A stretch of DNA of 64,000 bases from Micromonospora halotolerans (GTDB lineage: Bacteria; Actinomycetota; Actinomycetes; Mycobacteriales; Micromonosporaceae). This document shows positions 1-8,108 of the stretch, piece after piece (the first letter of the stretch is position 1; every line of letters starts with the position of its first letter). The notes beneath the pieces are model-generated. The model worked only from the letters and a program-made list of their open reading frames with translations. It was not told where the DNA came from and did no database searches. Where the stretch lies: contig NZ_CP134876.1 in assembly GCF_032108445.1 (NCBI RefSeq), forward strand, positions 6,200,001 to 6,264,000, read 5' to 3'. The position numbers were made by a program, and so were the translations under genes.

Positions 1-930
1 GGTGGCCAGGACCCAACGCGCGCCTTGGTGGACCGCGACCCCGAGAATCACCACGGTGCCGATCCCGGTGACCATCGCGCTCAGGCCCAGCAGACCGCCG
101 AACCCCAGGGCCGCCAAACCCGAGGTGATTCCCGCCCCGCTGAGGCCGGAGACGCTGCCAGCAAGACTGATCGCGGCGATCGGGGCACCGAACGCAGCCG
201 CCTTGGCAGCAATGTCCTTGGTGGTGGCCTCCAACTGGCTGGTCGTGATCTTGCCGGAAGCAAAGTCCTCTTCCGCAATCACGAACCGTTCGGTCGCCTC
301 CACGACCTTGTCAGCTGACTCGGCGAACACGAGTCCTGCGACCAGCACGATTCGCTCACGCTCGACGTCTGCAGCATGTCTGTCAGCACGCGAGATTCGC
401 ACCAGATCGCGCACCAGCACCGTGAACACCGGCTCGCGCTGATCCTCCTCGAGGCAGTCGTGCAATTTTCTGGACAGCTCCACCGTGGCGTCGGGGACCC
501 CTGCGTCGCTCGCCGTATCGCGTTGCGCCCCAGTGATCTCCCTGCGCAACTCCGATCGCGCTTCGCCGTCGAGACCAATCGTCGATGCGAACAAGTACAG
601 ATTCGCGATCTCGCGAGGATCGAGGAGGCCGTCGACCAGAGCCAAGCTCACCAACACCCGACAATAGAGCAACTTCCCGTCCGCGCTGAGCGCGGACAAG
701 TCGCCGACATCGGCGGGGTTGCCGGACGACCAGGCCGACAGGCCCTCCTTGACTTCTCCGACCTTCGCCATCACCTGCTCGGCGGACTGCTTCACCCTCT
801 CCTGGGCATCGCCAGCAGCATCAGCGACAAGCTGCCTCGCGACGCTCGTGCTGTCGGCAACCATCCGTCCAGCGGCGTCGGCAACGCCCTTCAGCCGTCC
901 AAACCCAACATCACGAAGGCCCATCGCCAT
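1..930 (-). CDS. TerB-like protein with glycine-rich membrane tail (partial, 3' end off the window)
   Basis: An open frame of 310 codons runs from ATG at 930 to the window edge; a second in-frame ATG lies at 924. Upstream are the purine-rich stretches AAAGGA and GAGAGG. Residues about 65-190 are helical, with two acidic metal-site-like loops (DGLLDPREIANL, and RADRHAADVERERI) that resemble TerB/tellurite-resistance folds. Residues about 230-305 form a hydrophobic segment rich in Gly and Ala (SGLSGAGITSGLAALGFGG), like the glycine-zipper membrane segments of pore-forming or stress proteins. A membrane-associated helical protein is inferred; the biochemical role is unknown. It is the last visible gene of a co-directional defence-type cluster. 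The frame is also open upstream of 930, but that part merges with an IS21 relic and is probably not coding. Confidence 0.72.
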   Translation of the reverse strand, partial: MAMGLRDVGFGRLKGVADAAGRMVADSTSVARQLVADAAGDAQERVKQSAEQVMAKVGEVKEGLSAWSSGNPADVGDLSALSADGKLLYCRVLVSLALVDGLLDPREIANLYLFASTIGLDGEARSELRREITGAQRDTASDAGVPDATVELSRKLHDCLEEDQREPVFTVLVRDLVRISRADRHAADVERERIVLVAGLVFAESADKVVEATERFVIAEEDFASGKITTSQLEATTKDIAAKAAAFGAPIAAISLAGSVSGLSGAGITSGLAALGFGGLLGLSAMVTGIGTVVILGVAVHQGARWVLAT

Positions 931-1189
931 CCCTCTCACGTCCTTTGGCGAAAGGCTATCGGTAGCCACCGACGGGACGACGTCCTCCCAGCGGCCCAAG
1001 CGCATGTCCTCATCGGCCAAATTTCGATGCCCTACAGCTGTGGCGCCGCCAGCCTCGCCGAGCGCCTCTATGCCTGGCGAGCCACCCGGAGCCCGGCCGC
1101 CGCCGCGCGGCTCGTCTGCACCACGGCTTCTGACAGCGAGGGCATCCTCGGCGAACTCGTCGCGCTCAGTGAGCTGTCGCGCTTGGCCG

Positions 1190-1450
1190 GCGTCGTCACC
1201 TCGGCACATCCGCACCGTGGACAGCTTGTCGACCTTGCGGCTGACACCGCGAGGGCCCTCCAACCGCAGTGACGGCAGCGGCCGCAGCACGTCACGCTCC
1301 ACGGCCAGGCGATCATCGGCGATCGCCTGGGTCTCGCCGTGCTTTTCACGCTGATCTCGGCGCACCATGCGACCGCGGCGGCACTGGCTACGCTCAGGTC
1401 GCCGCCGAAGTCGTCGGCGGGCACGACCAGGTCCGAATTCGCCAGGCGCA
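1190..1450 (-). pseudogene. Relic of IS21-family transposase (IstA C-terminal part)
   Basis: On the minus strand two overlapping frames together spell an IstA-like C-terminal region. The first, near 1440-1350, reads SDLVVPADDFGGDLSVASAA then WCAEIS. After a frameshift near 1350 the second, about 1345-1190, reads DDRLAVERDVLRPLPSLR, followed by KVDKLSTVRM. These match the family pattern of an acidic catalytic tail, WCAEVN, an AVERxLLxPLPSLR stretch and RKVDKLSxVRF. The N-terminal catalytic part and the IstB partner are absent, and similarity stops abruptly after VRM. Read as a decayed, truncated insertion-sequence fragment between the nuclease-like gene and the TerB-like gene. About 260 bases after it, up to 930, hold nothing else recognised. 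Confidence 0.6.
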
Positions 1451-1512
1451 CTGATCTCGGCTTTATCGTCGCCGCAGACGAGAACACCGGTCCGATTGGG
1501 GCCCCCTCTCCC

Positions 1513-2799
1513 CTACTGTGGAGCGAGCATCAACACAGCACCTTCTTTAGAAACCGCCGTGACGATCTCATCCGGCTCGCGCCCGGAGGACGTCCGATCG
1601 GGCGTACCCCGCTCGGCGACGCTCTGTTGGGCCTCAATCACCTGGTCCGCGTCGCTCTCACTGAGGGCGTCGTCGACCTCCGCAGCCAGACCAAACACCA
1701 CTTCCAACTCGCCGCCGGGCAAGGTGATCAGATTTCGAACGCCCACGACCTCCAGACCGTCGGGCGTCTGGCGTCGGACCCGCTGTGGCCGTGCATCCGC
1801 GTCCCTGTCTAGCCTCGCGCGGTAAACCGGGGGCGCCCATGTCCGGAAGGCGTAGTCGTTGCCGGCAAAGTCGGCGAGGCTTGCCCAGGATGACTGAACA
1901 CCGGCCCGCACCAGGTTTTCGGCGGATAGCGGCTCGCCCTCGTCGATGTCGACGTGTACGGTCCGCTCGAACGTCTCACGCTCGACGTGCACCTCTGCCG
2001 CGTCCTCGAACAACTCCGACACCTCGACGCGGTGCGTCGGCTCTAGGACGGTCCGACGCCGTCCAGGCGACAGTTCCAGCGCCCTGCAGTAGACCCAGTT
2101 GTCTGCTAGAACCGTGCCGACCGCGAGGCCTGGAGGTTGGCGACCGGCGACGGCCACCCCGCGCAGCTGCACGCACGCCGAGGCCATCTGCTTCAGCCCG
2201 TACCCCCAGTTCTTGGTGCCCTTGCACTCGACCACGGCGTAGCGGTAGCGGTCGTCGCTCCCCGGAATTTCCGCGATCAGCAAGTAGTCGGGGCGCCGGC
2301 TGCGGCGCTGCGTGACCGACGCTTTCACCGCGCCTGCCCTAATGAAGCCGCTGGCGAGGGCGACGTCGATGTCGACGACACGTGCGATCGCGCTGTCGGG
2401 CCATCGGTTCGCCATCCACTCCTCAGCTCGGTGCACCGCGAAACCGACGCCCAGTTCCTCCGAAGTGACCCGGCGCTGGTTTCCGCCGATCCGCTGCCCC
2501 GCAGACGACAAGCAGAGCTGCCCGTCCGGGTCGGCGTCGAACAGTCCCAGATACCGCAGCAGTGACCAGTGTTGGTGCACTTCGTACAGATCGGTCTGGT
2601 ATTCCGGCTTCGTCGCGACAGCGAGCCGGAGTAGGACGTCCACCGGTCGCACCGTCGCCTCACCATGCAGTGCAGGGATGTGCCGCACGCCGAGGTCTTG
2701 GTCGGCGTATGCCTGCACGTCGAGGCAGAGCTGGCTGTCGCTCACACCAGCAAACGTCAAGGGCTGCGCGACGATGTCTAGGGCTTGACGGAGATCCAT
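1513..2799 (-). CDS. PD-(D/E)xK nuclease-like protein
   Basis: Protein of 428 residues from ATG at 2799; the frame opens further upstream with GTG 2817 and TTG 2826, so the start is not certain and there is no strong ribosome site. Around residues 185-215 it shows PDYLLIAE, then a hydrophobic strand with VVECKG, then a helix with a conserved Gln (LKQMASA). This is the order D, then ExK, then helix, of PD-(D/E)xK nucleases such as Mrr-type and type IV restriction enzymes. The N-terminal 150 residues are helical and may sense DNA or a partner; the C-terminal 150 are acidic and unassigned. It lies directly downstream of the HEPN-containing gene, from which the IS5 element now separates it. Exact family not recognised; a defence nuclease is inferred from motif and neighbours. 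Confidence 0.65.
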   Translation of the reverse strand: MDLRQALDIVAQPLTFAGVSDSQLCLDVQAYADQDLGVRHIPALHGEATVRPVDVLLRLAVATKPEYQTDLYEVHQHWSLLRYLGLFDADPDGQLCLSSAGQRIGGNQRRVTSEELGVGFAVHRAEEWMANRWPDSAIARVVDIDVALASGFIRAGAVKASVTQRRSRRPDYLLIAEIPGSDDRYRYAVVECKGTKNWGYGLKQMASACVQLRGVAVAGRQPPGLAVGTVLADNWVYCRALELSPGRRRTVLEPTHRVEVSELFEDAAEVHVERETFERTVHVDIDEGEPLSAENLVRAGVQSSWASLADFAGNDYAFRTWAPPVYRARLDRDADARPQRVRRQTPDGLEVVGVRNLITLPGGELEVVFGLAAEVDDALSESDADQVIEAQQSVAERGTPDRTSSGREPDEIVTAVSKEGAVLMLAPQ

Positions 2800-2902
2800 C
2801 TTCGATATTCTGCCCACCCACAGCAATCGCCGCTGCCCCCGCGCACGTCAGAGCCAGCGCAGCCGCGCCCGTTCAGGATACCGACGGCCGTGTCGTCAGT
2901 TA

Positions 2903-2913
2903 GAACTCCTAAC
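2903..2913. repeat. Left terminal inverted repeat of the IS5 element
   Basis: GAACTCCTAAC; pairs with GTTAGGAGTTT at 3799-3809 with one mismatch. The direct TTA repeat lies just outside both ends. Confidence 0.8.
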
Positions 2914-3736
2914 TCTTTGAGCGTTGGAGTCGCCGCCAGCAGACGATGGAGCAGGCGAGGGTGAGGAAGGCTTGGTGGATGTCGTCGCGGATCTCCCAGC
3001 GGATGCGTAGCCGGCGGAACCAGTGCAGCAGGGCGATGGTCTGCTCGATGACCCAGCGTCGGGTGCCGAGGCCGGAGCCGTGGTCGACGCCGCGTCGGGC
3101 GATGACCGGGGTGATGCCCCCTGCCGCGGAGCTGGCGGCGGTAGATGTCGTAGTCGTAGCCCCGGTCGGCGTAGATCCGCTCGGGCCGCTGCCGGGGTCG
3201 ACCGCGGATGCCCTTGATCCGGGGAACCTTGTCGACCAGGGGCATCAGTTGGATGACGTCGTGGCGGTTGCCGCCGGTCAGGCTGACGGCGAGGGGGATG
3301 CCGCCCGCGTCGGTGATGACGTGGTGTTTCGGGCCTGGCTTGCGGCGGTCGACCGGGCTCGGGCCGGTTTTGGGCCCCCTTTGAGCGCCCGGATGTGGGA
3401 GCCGTCGATCACCGCCCGGGACATGTCCAGTTGACCGGCGGCCCGGAGTTTGCCCAGTAGAAGCTCGTGCAGTCGTTGCCACACGCCGGCATCGTTCCAG
3501 TCTCGTAGCCGCCACCAGCAGGCCATGCCTGACCCAAACCCGAGCTCTTGGGGTAGGTACTCCCACGGGATCCCGGTGTAGAGCACGAACAAGACCCCGC
3601 ACAACACCTTCCGGTCATCAAGCGGCTTGCGACCGGGATAGCGCCGCCGACGAGGCGGGCGAGGCGGCAGCAACGGCTCGACCTCGGCCCACAGGTCGTC
3701 CGAAACGATCCACGGCGGCTGCTCACCTCGCCTCAC
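2909..3736 (-). pseudogene. IS5-family DDE transposase, frameshifted
   Basis: The first frame starts at GTG 3736 and encodes the DUF4096-type N-terminal half (WIVSDDLWAEVEPLLPP, LDDRKVLCGVLFVLYTGIPW, VIDGSHIRALKGGPK). The coding sense then moves to the -1 frame at a C CCA AAA heptamer near 3372-3378, giving TGPSPVDRRKPGPKHHVI and YADRGYDYD. This looks like a programmed -1 slip. Near 3116-3121 a run of five G puts the sequence out of frame again. The expected C-terminal part (ITPVIARRGV, then RWVIEQTIALLHWFRRLR) continues in the original frame to TAG at 2909-2911 inside the terminal repeat. The second shift should inactivate the enzyme unless it is a sequencing error. Confidence 0.8.
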
Positions 3737-3798
3737 GGCCGATCACTGTAGTTGATCGTCCATCACGGACATACTCACGCGTCCGCCTAGATCATTCT

Positions 3799-3809
3799 GT
3801 TAGGAGTTT
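3799..3809. repeat. Right terminal inverted repeat of the IS5 element
   Basis: GTTAGGAGTTT, the partner of 2903-2913. The TTA at 3810-3812 immediately outside is both the target duplication and the complement of the TAA stop codon of the neighbouring gene. Confidence 0.8.
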
Positions 3810-5342
3810 TTAGCTGACGTCAACCGCTCTGATCATGTTTGCGAACGCCAGAACGACCTCCAGTTGATCCGACGTCACAGGGTCGGGCGAGAAGTGCATG
3901 ACCTCATTGCGAATCTTGGTCACTCGGTCCAACTGCTCTATGAAGATCCCGTAGTCGAGGCGCCATCCCAGAAGCTTGAAGGTGTCTTCGTCCTTGAGAA
4001 TGTGCTTGTAGTTGCCGAGGCTAAGGTCGTCAACGGACTTGACCCGGTTCGGCTGACGCGTAGCGCCTCGGACATCCTCGAAGGGAAGCCGGCTCTGCAC
4101 CCGTCGCCGCAGCCTCAGCTCAATCTCCTCGAGCAGCGCGAAGGGACGGGTCATGTTACCGAACTTCTCGGTCAGGTCGGAGGCGGTGATGATCCCCGAG
4201 ATGCTTCGGCGATCTACGCCGCGCACGAAGACGAACCCGCGCGAGCAGATCTCTTCGATCTGATTCAGGAGGTGCTCATCGTGCTCGACAACCCGAGCGG
4301 ACACTGTCACGTCGGCAAGATCTACTCGGCTCCGCGAGAGTTGGGCCTTGCTGATCGATTCCCAACTGACGGCGCCATACAGGTTCCCGTGGTCGTCGAA
4401 GACTGCCAGTTGTGAGTAGTTGAACTTAAGCATCAGCGTGGTGGCGAGTTGGAGAGAGTCACCGAGGCGGACGCCTACCACCCCCGAGTTGCCTGCTTGA
4501 AGTTGCCCCACTCGTAGCGCGTCAGCCGCCCGGATGACATCGGCTTCGTCCTCGGGTTCATCGGCTCCGACCGCTGCGTCGCTGGTCGGCTCTGTCTTCG
4601 CCGGCACGAGCGCCACTTCGGAGTCGAGTGAGACACTAGTAAAGGAGGGGCGGGTAGTGAGGCCACGATCCGCCAGATCGGCGCTGATCTGCTCAACGGT
4701 CTGGGCTGTTCGCCTCGTGAAATCCCACCGCTCGATTAGCTCGCGCACGGTAAGGCGCACCGAATCGCGTTCGGCAACTTCCACGGCGTGGTCCAGCAGC
4801 GCATCCACGGTGTCGAGGTCGTCCGTTTCCAGACCCGATGGAGGGCGCCCTGGATCGATCTGGCTCTCGGCGAGCTCCCTGATCCGTCGCGGGGCGTCGT
4901 AACGGGTGAGGGCACAGACCGTGAGCAGGGAACCCAGGCTGTGGAGCAGGTCGGACTTGATCAGGCTCTTCGACACACTGGTGTTCAGCCACTTGACCGG
5001 GCGCACATGCCGGAAGCCTTCAGGCGCGGCAGCGCGGTACCGGTAGGGTCCCGCAATCTGACCTATGGCAATCGTGCCGTTCCTGGTTTTGAGGGGCATA
5101 ACGACAAGGTCGCCTTCCTCAGCTTGGCCGATGACCCGCCAAATCTGCCCGGTCCAGTTGGCGATGACCCGCTCGCTCTCGTCGGGATAGGCTTCTCTGA
5201 CGAAGTCGCGGAGCTGCTCGCGAGATTGACATTCGGTGAGGGCACCGAGTTCGGTCCAGCCAAGGATGGCAAGTCCTTCAGCCATTGCTTCCTGCTCGCG
5301 CTCGCCGCTGCTCCCCGCTCGGATCATCCATGCCGCAGTCAA
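3810..5342 (-). CDS. EVE/Mrr-N-like, winged-helix, CBS-pair, HEPN fusion protein
   Basis: Protein of 510 residues from TTG 5342, chosen because GGGAGG lies 10 bases upstream and because the N-terminal domain needs the preceding AWMIRAG. Residues 5-115 (AWMIRAG, AILGWTELG, IANWTGQIWR, DLVVMPL, IGQIAGPYRY) match the small barrel domain found at the N-terminus of some Mrr-like restriction enzymes. Residues about 195-250 look like a winged helix. Residues about 285-410 form two CBS motifs (SQLAVFDDHGNLYGAVSW, VFVRGVDRRSISGIITASD) that may bind a nucleotide. Residues about 415-510 are a Swt1-like helical HEPN domain with RNEVMH at 478-483, the R-x4-H RNase motif. A nucleotide-gated RNase effector is inferred. 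The stop TAA coincides with the IS5 target site. Confidence 0.8.
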   Translation of the reverse strand: MTAAWMIRAGSSGEREQEAMAEGLAILGWTELGALTECQSREQLRDFVREAYPDESERVIANWTGQIWRVIGQAEEGDLVVMPLKTRNGTIAIGQIAGPYRYRAAAPEGFRHVRPVKWLNTSVSKSLIKSDLLHSLGSLLTVCALTRYDAPRRIRELAESQIDPGRPPSGLETDDLDTVDALLDHAVEVAERDSVRLTVRELIERWDFTRRTAQTVEQISADLADRGLTTRPSFTSVSLDSEVALVPAKTEPTSDAAVGADEPEDEADVIRAADALRVGQLQAGNSGVVGVRLGDSLQLATTLMLKFNYSQLAVFDDHGNLYGAVSWESISKAQLSRSRVDLADVTVSARVVEHDEHLLNQIEEICSRGFVFVRGVDRRSISGIITASDLTEKFGNMTRPFALLEEIELRLRRRVQSRLPFEDVRGATRQPNRVKSVDDLSLGNYKHILKDEDTFKLLGWRLDYGIFIEQLDRVTKIRNEVMHFSPDPVTSDQLEVVLAFANMIRAVDVS

Positions 5343-5464
5343 GTCAACCCCACCTCCCTAGCGCACCTATGACAGCCCCTCGACCGCTTCCGCTGGCGAT
5401 CGAGACAGCAGTCAGACGGCCTCGCAGCCCATCTTCAGACGGTTTTCACGCTTCTGCATCCAAA

Positions 5465-5638
5465 TCACCACGTCGAGCACTCGGAGAGACTTCCGGTCTC
5501 GGCCAGACCGGCGACGGTAGGAAGTTGGCGTAGCCGACCCAAGAGGATGGTGTTCTCTCGATGCGGCCTCTCGTGCATCCACCGCTCCACTCGCTCGACG
5601 CAGTGCTTGACCGTAGCTTCGAGTTCGAACACGCTCAT
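5465..5638 (-). CDS. 57-residue protein coupled to the Ser/Thr kinase gene
   Basis: ATG 5638 overlaps the kinase stop as ATGA (5635-5638), a typical translational coupling signal. The 57-residue product, ending with TGA at 5465-5467, is helical and charged (VKHCVERVERWMHERPHREN, then ILLGRLRQLPTV) with no signal peptide or membrane segment. No family recognised. The exact overlap and the in-frame stop shortly before the next gene's ribosome site support a real gene. It could be a kinase substrate, regulator or antitoxin-like partner; this is inference. Confidence 0.6.
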   Translation of the reverse strand: MSVFELEATVKHCVERVERWMHERPHRENTILLGRLRQLPTVAGLAETGSLSECSTW

Positions 5639-7245
5639 CGCTCCTCTCGCCCTCCGCCTGTCTCGCCTGGGACGCTTTCGTCCAAACGATCGAGATGAAC
5701 CAGCAAGGCTTGGATTTCCACCGCCGCCGGTGACTGTGGCCCCTGCCTGGCGCCGATGTCCCCGAGCAGCTCCATCAGTTTGTTCCGAGCAGCGGTCACG
5801 TCACCGACGCCAGCAGCGAGCATGGCAATCTGCTGACGCAACGCGAAGAGCCCGGGCGAGCCCGAAGGCATTGTCTGCTGTTCCTCGGCCAGCAGCGCTT
5901 CCAACTCACGGAGCGCCTCAGCCGCCTCTCCCAGCTCCGCCTGGCACATCGCCGCCTGCTGCCGGCACTGCCAGATCAGCTCCTGGTCGGGGACGGGACG
6001 TTGAGCCAGATCGGGTATGAGCCGCTGGAACTCAGCCAGCGCCTGCCGGAACGCGCCCGCGAGGACGTGGAGGTTGGCCAGGTAAAGCCGTAGTTCCAGG
6101 ACCCTCGGCTGCTTGGCGCCGCGCCCCCTCCTGATCGGACGCAGCGCCGTTTCGAGCAGCTCGGCGGCCTGGGTGAACCGCTCCTCCTCAGCAAGTTCCC
6201 AGGCACGCTCCTCCACCTCCGCCAAGTGATCTAGCGACGGCGGCTCGACGAGCTCAGGGGCAACGCGAGGCCGAACGATGTCGACCCGCGACGGCGACAG
6301 CGGCGGCGTACGCGGGGGCAGCGGGCCGAAGGGGTACCGGTGCGGCATGGTGGGGTCGATCGACTGACCATCACCAATCTGCAGCGCCAGATCCTCGGCC
6401 ACCCCGGGCTCGACCGTGCCGAACGGCGCCAGGATTCCGTACACCTCGGCGGCAGAGCCGGGACGGTCCTGCGGGTCCTTCGCGAGCATCCGCCCGACGA
6501 TCGACACGAGGCCATCGGGCACACCGGCCCGATGCTCGGCCACCGAGGGGATCGGATCGTTCATGTGCCGGTGCAGCAAGCCGAGCGCGGTGTCCGCTCG
6601 GTACGGCGGGTTTCCCGTCAGCAGCTCGAACAGAACACAACCCAGCGCATAGAGGTCGGCCCTCGGCCCGACCGTGCTGTTAAGCGCCTGCTCTGGAGCC
6701 ATGTACGTGGGCGTACCGAGGGTGTGGCTGGTGGCGGTCAGCCGGGGCACGTCAGGCCCGAGCAGTGCTGCCACGCCGAAGTCGAGGACCTTGACCGCAC
6801 CGGTCGGGGTGACCATGAGGTTCTGCGGCTTCAGGTCCCGGTGTACCAGGGACGCGGCGTGGGCGGCCGCGAGCACGGAGCAGATCTGTGCGCCGATCGC
6901 GGCGGCCCACGGCATTGCGAGCCAGCCCCGTTCGGCGATCAGATCCGCCAGGACCACGCCCGGCACGAGCTGCATGACGATGTAGATGTCGTCACCGTGG
7001 TAACCCACGTCGTGGACGCTCGGCACACCGGGGTGGTCCAACCTGGCCGTAACCCTGGCTTCCCGCATGAAGCGTTCGACTGTGCTGTCCCGTTCGTGCT
7101 CGGGAATGGTGAGCTTGCGGAGGAACTTGATGGCGACCGGTCGGTCCAGCTTCTCGTCGAAGCCGGCCCACACCTCCCCCATGCCGCCATGACCGAGCGG
7201 GTACGTCAACTCGTACCGCTCGGCCACCCGCTCCTGCGCCTGCAT
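5635..7245 (-). CDS. Ser/Thr protein kinase with TPR-like C-terminal region
   Basis: Protein of 536 residues with a purine-rich ribosome site before ATG 7245. Residues about 10-275 are a Hanks-type kinase: glycine loop LGHGGMGEVW, VAIKFL lysine, HRDLKPQN catalytic loop near residue 137, DFGVA metal site and GTPTYMAPEQ activation loop. Residues about 350-510 consist of helix pairs with TPR spacing (EERFTQAAELLETALRP, AGAFRQALAEFQRL, LGEAAEALRELEALL). Unlike most actinobacterial kinases of this class there is no transmembrane segment or extracellular sensor, so it should be cytoplasmic with a protein-binding tail. It lies downstream of hsdR and a membrane protein gene and is coupled by ATGA to a 57-residue protein. 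Defence kinases are known in other island types; a defence role here is inference. Confidence 0.88.
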   Translation of the reverse strand: MQAQERVAERYELTYPLGHGGMGEVWAGFDEKLDRPVAIKFLRKLTIPEHERDSTVERFMREARVTARLDHPGVPSVHDVGYHGDDIYIVMQLVPGVVLADLIAERGWLAMPWAAAIGAQICSVLAAAHAASLVHRDLKPQNLMVTPTGAVKVLDFGVAALLGPDVPRLTATSHTLGTPTYMAPEQALNSTVGPRADLYALGCVLFELLTGNPPYRADTALGLLHRHMNDPIPSVAEHRAGVPDGLVSIVGRMLAKDPQDRPGSAAEVYGILAPFGTVEPGVAEDLALQIGDGQSIDPTMPHRYPFGPLPPRTPPLSPSRVDIVRPRVAPELVEPPSLDHLAEVEERAWELAEEERFTQAAELLETALRPIRRGRGAKQPRVLELRLYLANLHVLAGAFRQALAEFQRLIPDLAQRPVPDQELIWQCRQQAAMCQAELGEAAEALRELEALLAEEQQTMPSGSPGLFALRQQIAMLAAGVGDVTAARNKLMELLGDIGARQGPQSPAAVEIQALLVHLDRLDESVPGETGGGREER

Positions 7246-7290
7246 CCGACTCCCCCTGCATCCGGCCGCAGATTCCGCTGGTTCGCTCAG

Positions 7291-8079
7291 CTAGAACCGC
7301 TCACCGTATAGATCCGCCAACTCCCGGTACGCCTCGCGAACCGCCTCAAGGGCATCGGGGTCGTGGGCGGCGTTCTCCCCAGCCAAGGCTGCGAGTTCGA
7401 GGGCGGTCTGAATCCGGGCCAGTTCCGCCTCGGTCTGCTCCCAGAGCGTTGTTGCCTTCTCCCGCTGCTTAACAAGAGCCTGAAAAGCATGATTGTTCGG
7501 CGTCCGAATCGGCAGCGGCTGGTGGTGACGGCGGACGACCCGCGGGCGAAGCTGCTGCCGACGGCTGAGAATCTCCGCGGCCTCCCACAACATCTGCGCG
7601 AGCAGCCGCCCTCCCTGGGCCGGTTCAATTGCTTCTTCCACGTCAGGGAGGGCGCGGCCAGCTCGCTCGGCCAACGCGACCAGCTGAGAGAATTCCTCTC
7701 GCTCCTCGTTCTCGTGTAACTCGCGGTGTAGTTCCGGGAACGCCGCCTGGTCTGGCGCCACCACCCGAGGAGGCGGTGCTTGCGATAACACCCCCGCCAA
7801 GGAGAGCCCAAGTACCAATACCGCCAGGACAAACACGGCCAGTGCAGGCACACCGCTGAAGAACAGCCCCAGAGCGCCGATCAACACCAGCGTGGCTAGG
7901 ACGATGATGGCGGCGACATTGGGAGGTTTCTGAGGCGCCGGCGCGCCTCGCAGGTCCGTCATGCTGCCCCACTCGTGCTTGAGTGGTGCCTTGGACACCC
8001 TGAGCGGAGCCAGAGCAGCCACGGTCCGCGTGTCGTCCACGGCGATCCAGAGGTGGAAGGGTGGGTCGGACGGGGACAC
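7291..8079 (-). CDS. Two-helix membrane protein with long cytoplasmic helical tail
   Basis: The GTG start at 8079 is preceded by a strong GAGAGGAGG; an internal ATG at 7962 is an alternative. The 262-residue product has about 50 polar residues, two hydrophobic helices at about 54-76 and 79-97, then about 160 charged residues that should form helices or a coiled coil (ELHRELHENEEREEFSQLV and a Glu/Gln-rich stretch near the end). No family recognised. It lies 30 bases after the hsdR stop and about 45 bases before the kinase start, so it is probably co-transcribed with both. A membrane anchor or effector partner of the kinase is one possibility. Confidence 0.7.
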   Translation of the reverse strand: MSPSDPPFHLWIAVDDTRTVAALAPLRVSKAPLKHEWGSMTDLRGAPAPQKPPNVAAIIVLATLVLIGALGLFFSGVPALAVFVLAVLVLGLSLAGVLSQAPPPRVVAPDQAAFPELHRELHENEEREEFSQLVALAERAGRALPDVEEAIEPAQGGRLLAQMLWEAAEILSRRQQLRPRVVRRHHQPLPIRTPNNHAFQALVKQREKATTLWEQTEAELARIQTALELAALAGENAAHDPDALEAVREAYRELADLYGERF

Positions 8080-8108
8080 CCGTCCTCCTCTCGGCAGAGT
8101 TGGGAAAG

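Larger units (their letters stand above)
2903..3809 (-). mobile_element. IS5-family insertion sequence, 907 bp
   Basis: The element is bounded by imperfect 11-bp terminal inverted repeats, GAACTCCTAAC at 2903-2913 and GTTAGGAGTTT at 3799-3809. It is flanked by a direct TTA at 2900-2902 and 3810-3812, read as a 3-bp target duplication typical of the IS5/IS427 group. It carries one broken transposase region on the minus strand. The right-hand TTA is the complement of the TAA stop of the upstream EVE/CBS/HEPN gene, so the element inserted exactly at that stop and left the protein intact. The element now separates two genes that would otherwise lie about 100 bp apart. Confidence 0.85.
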
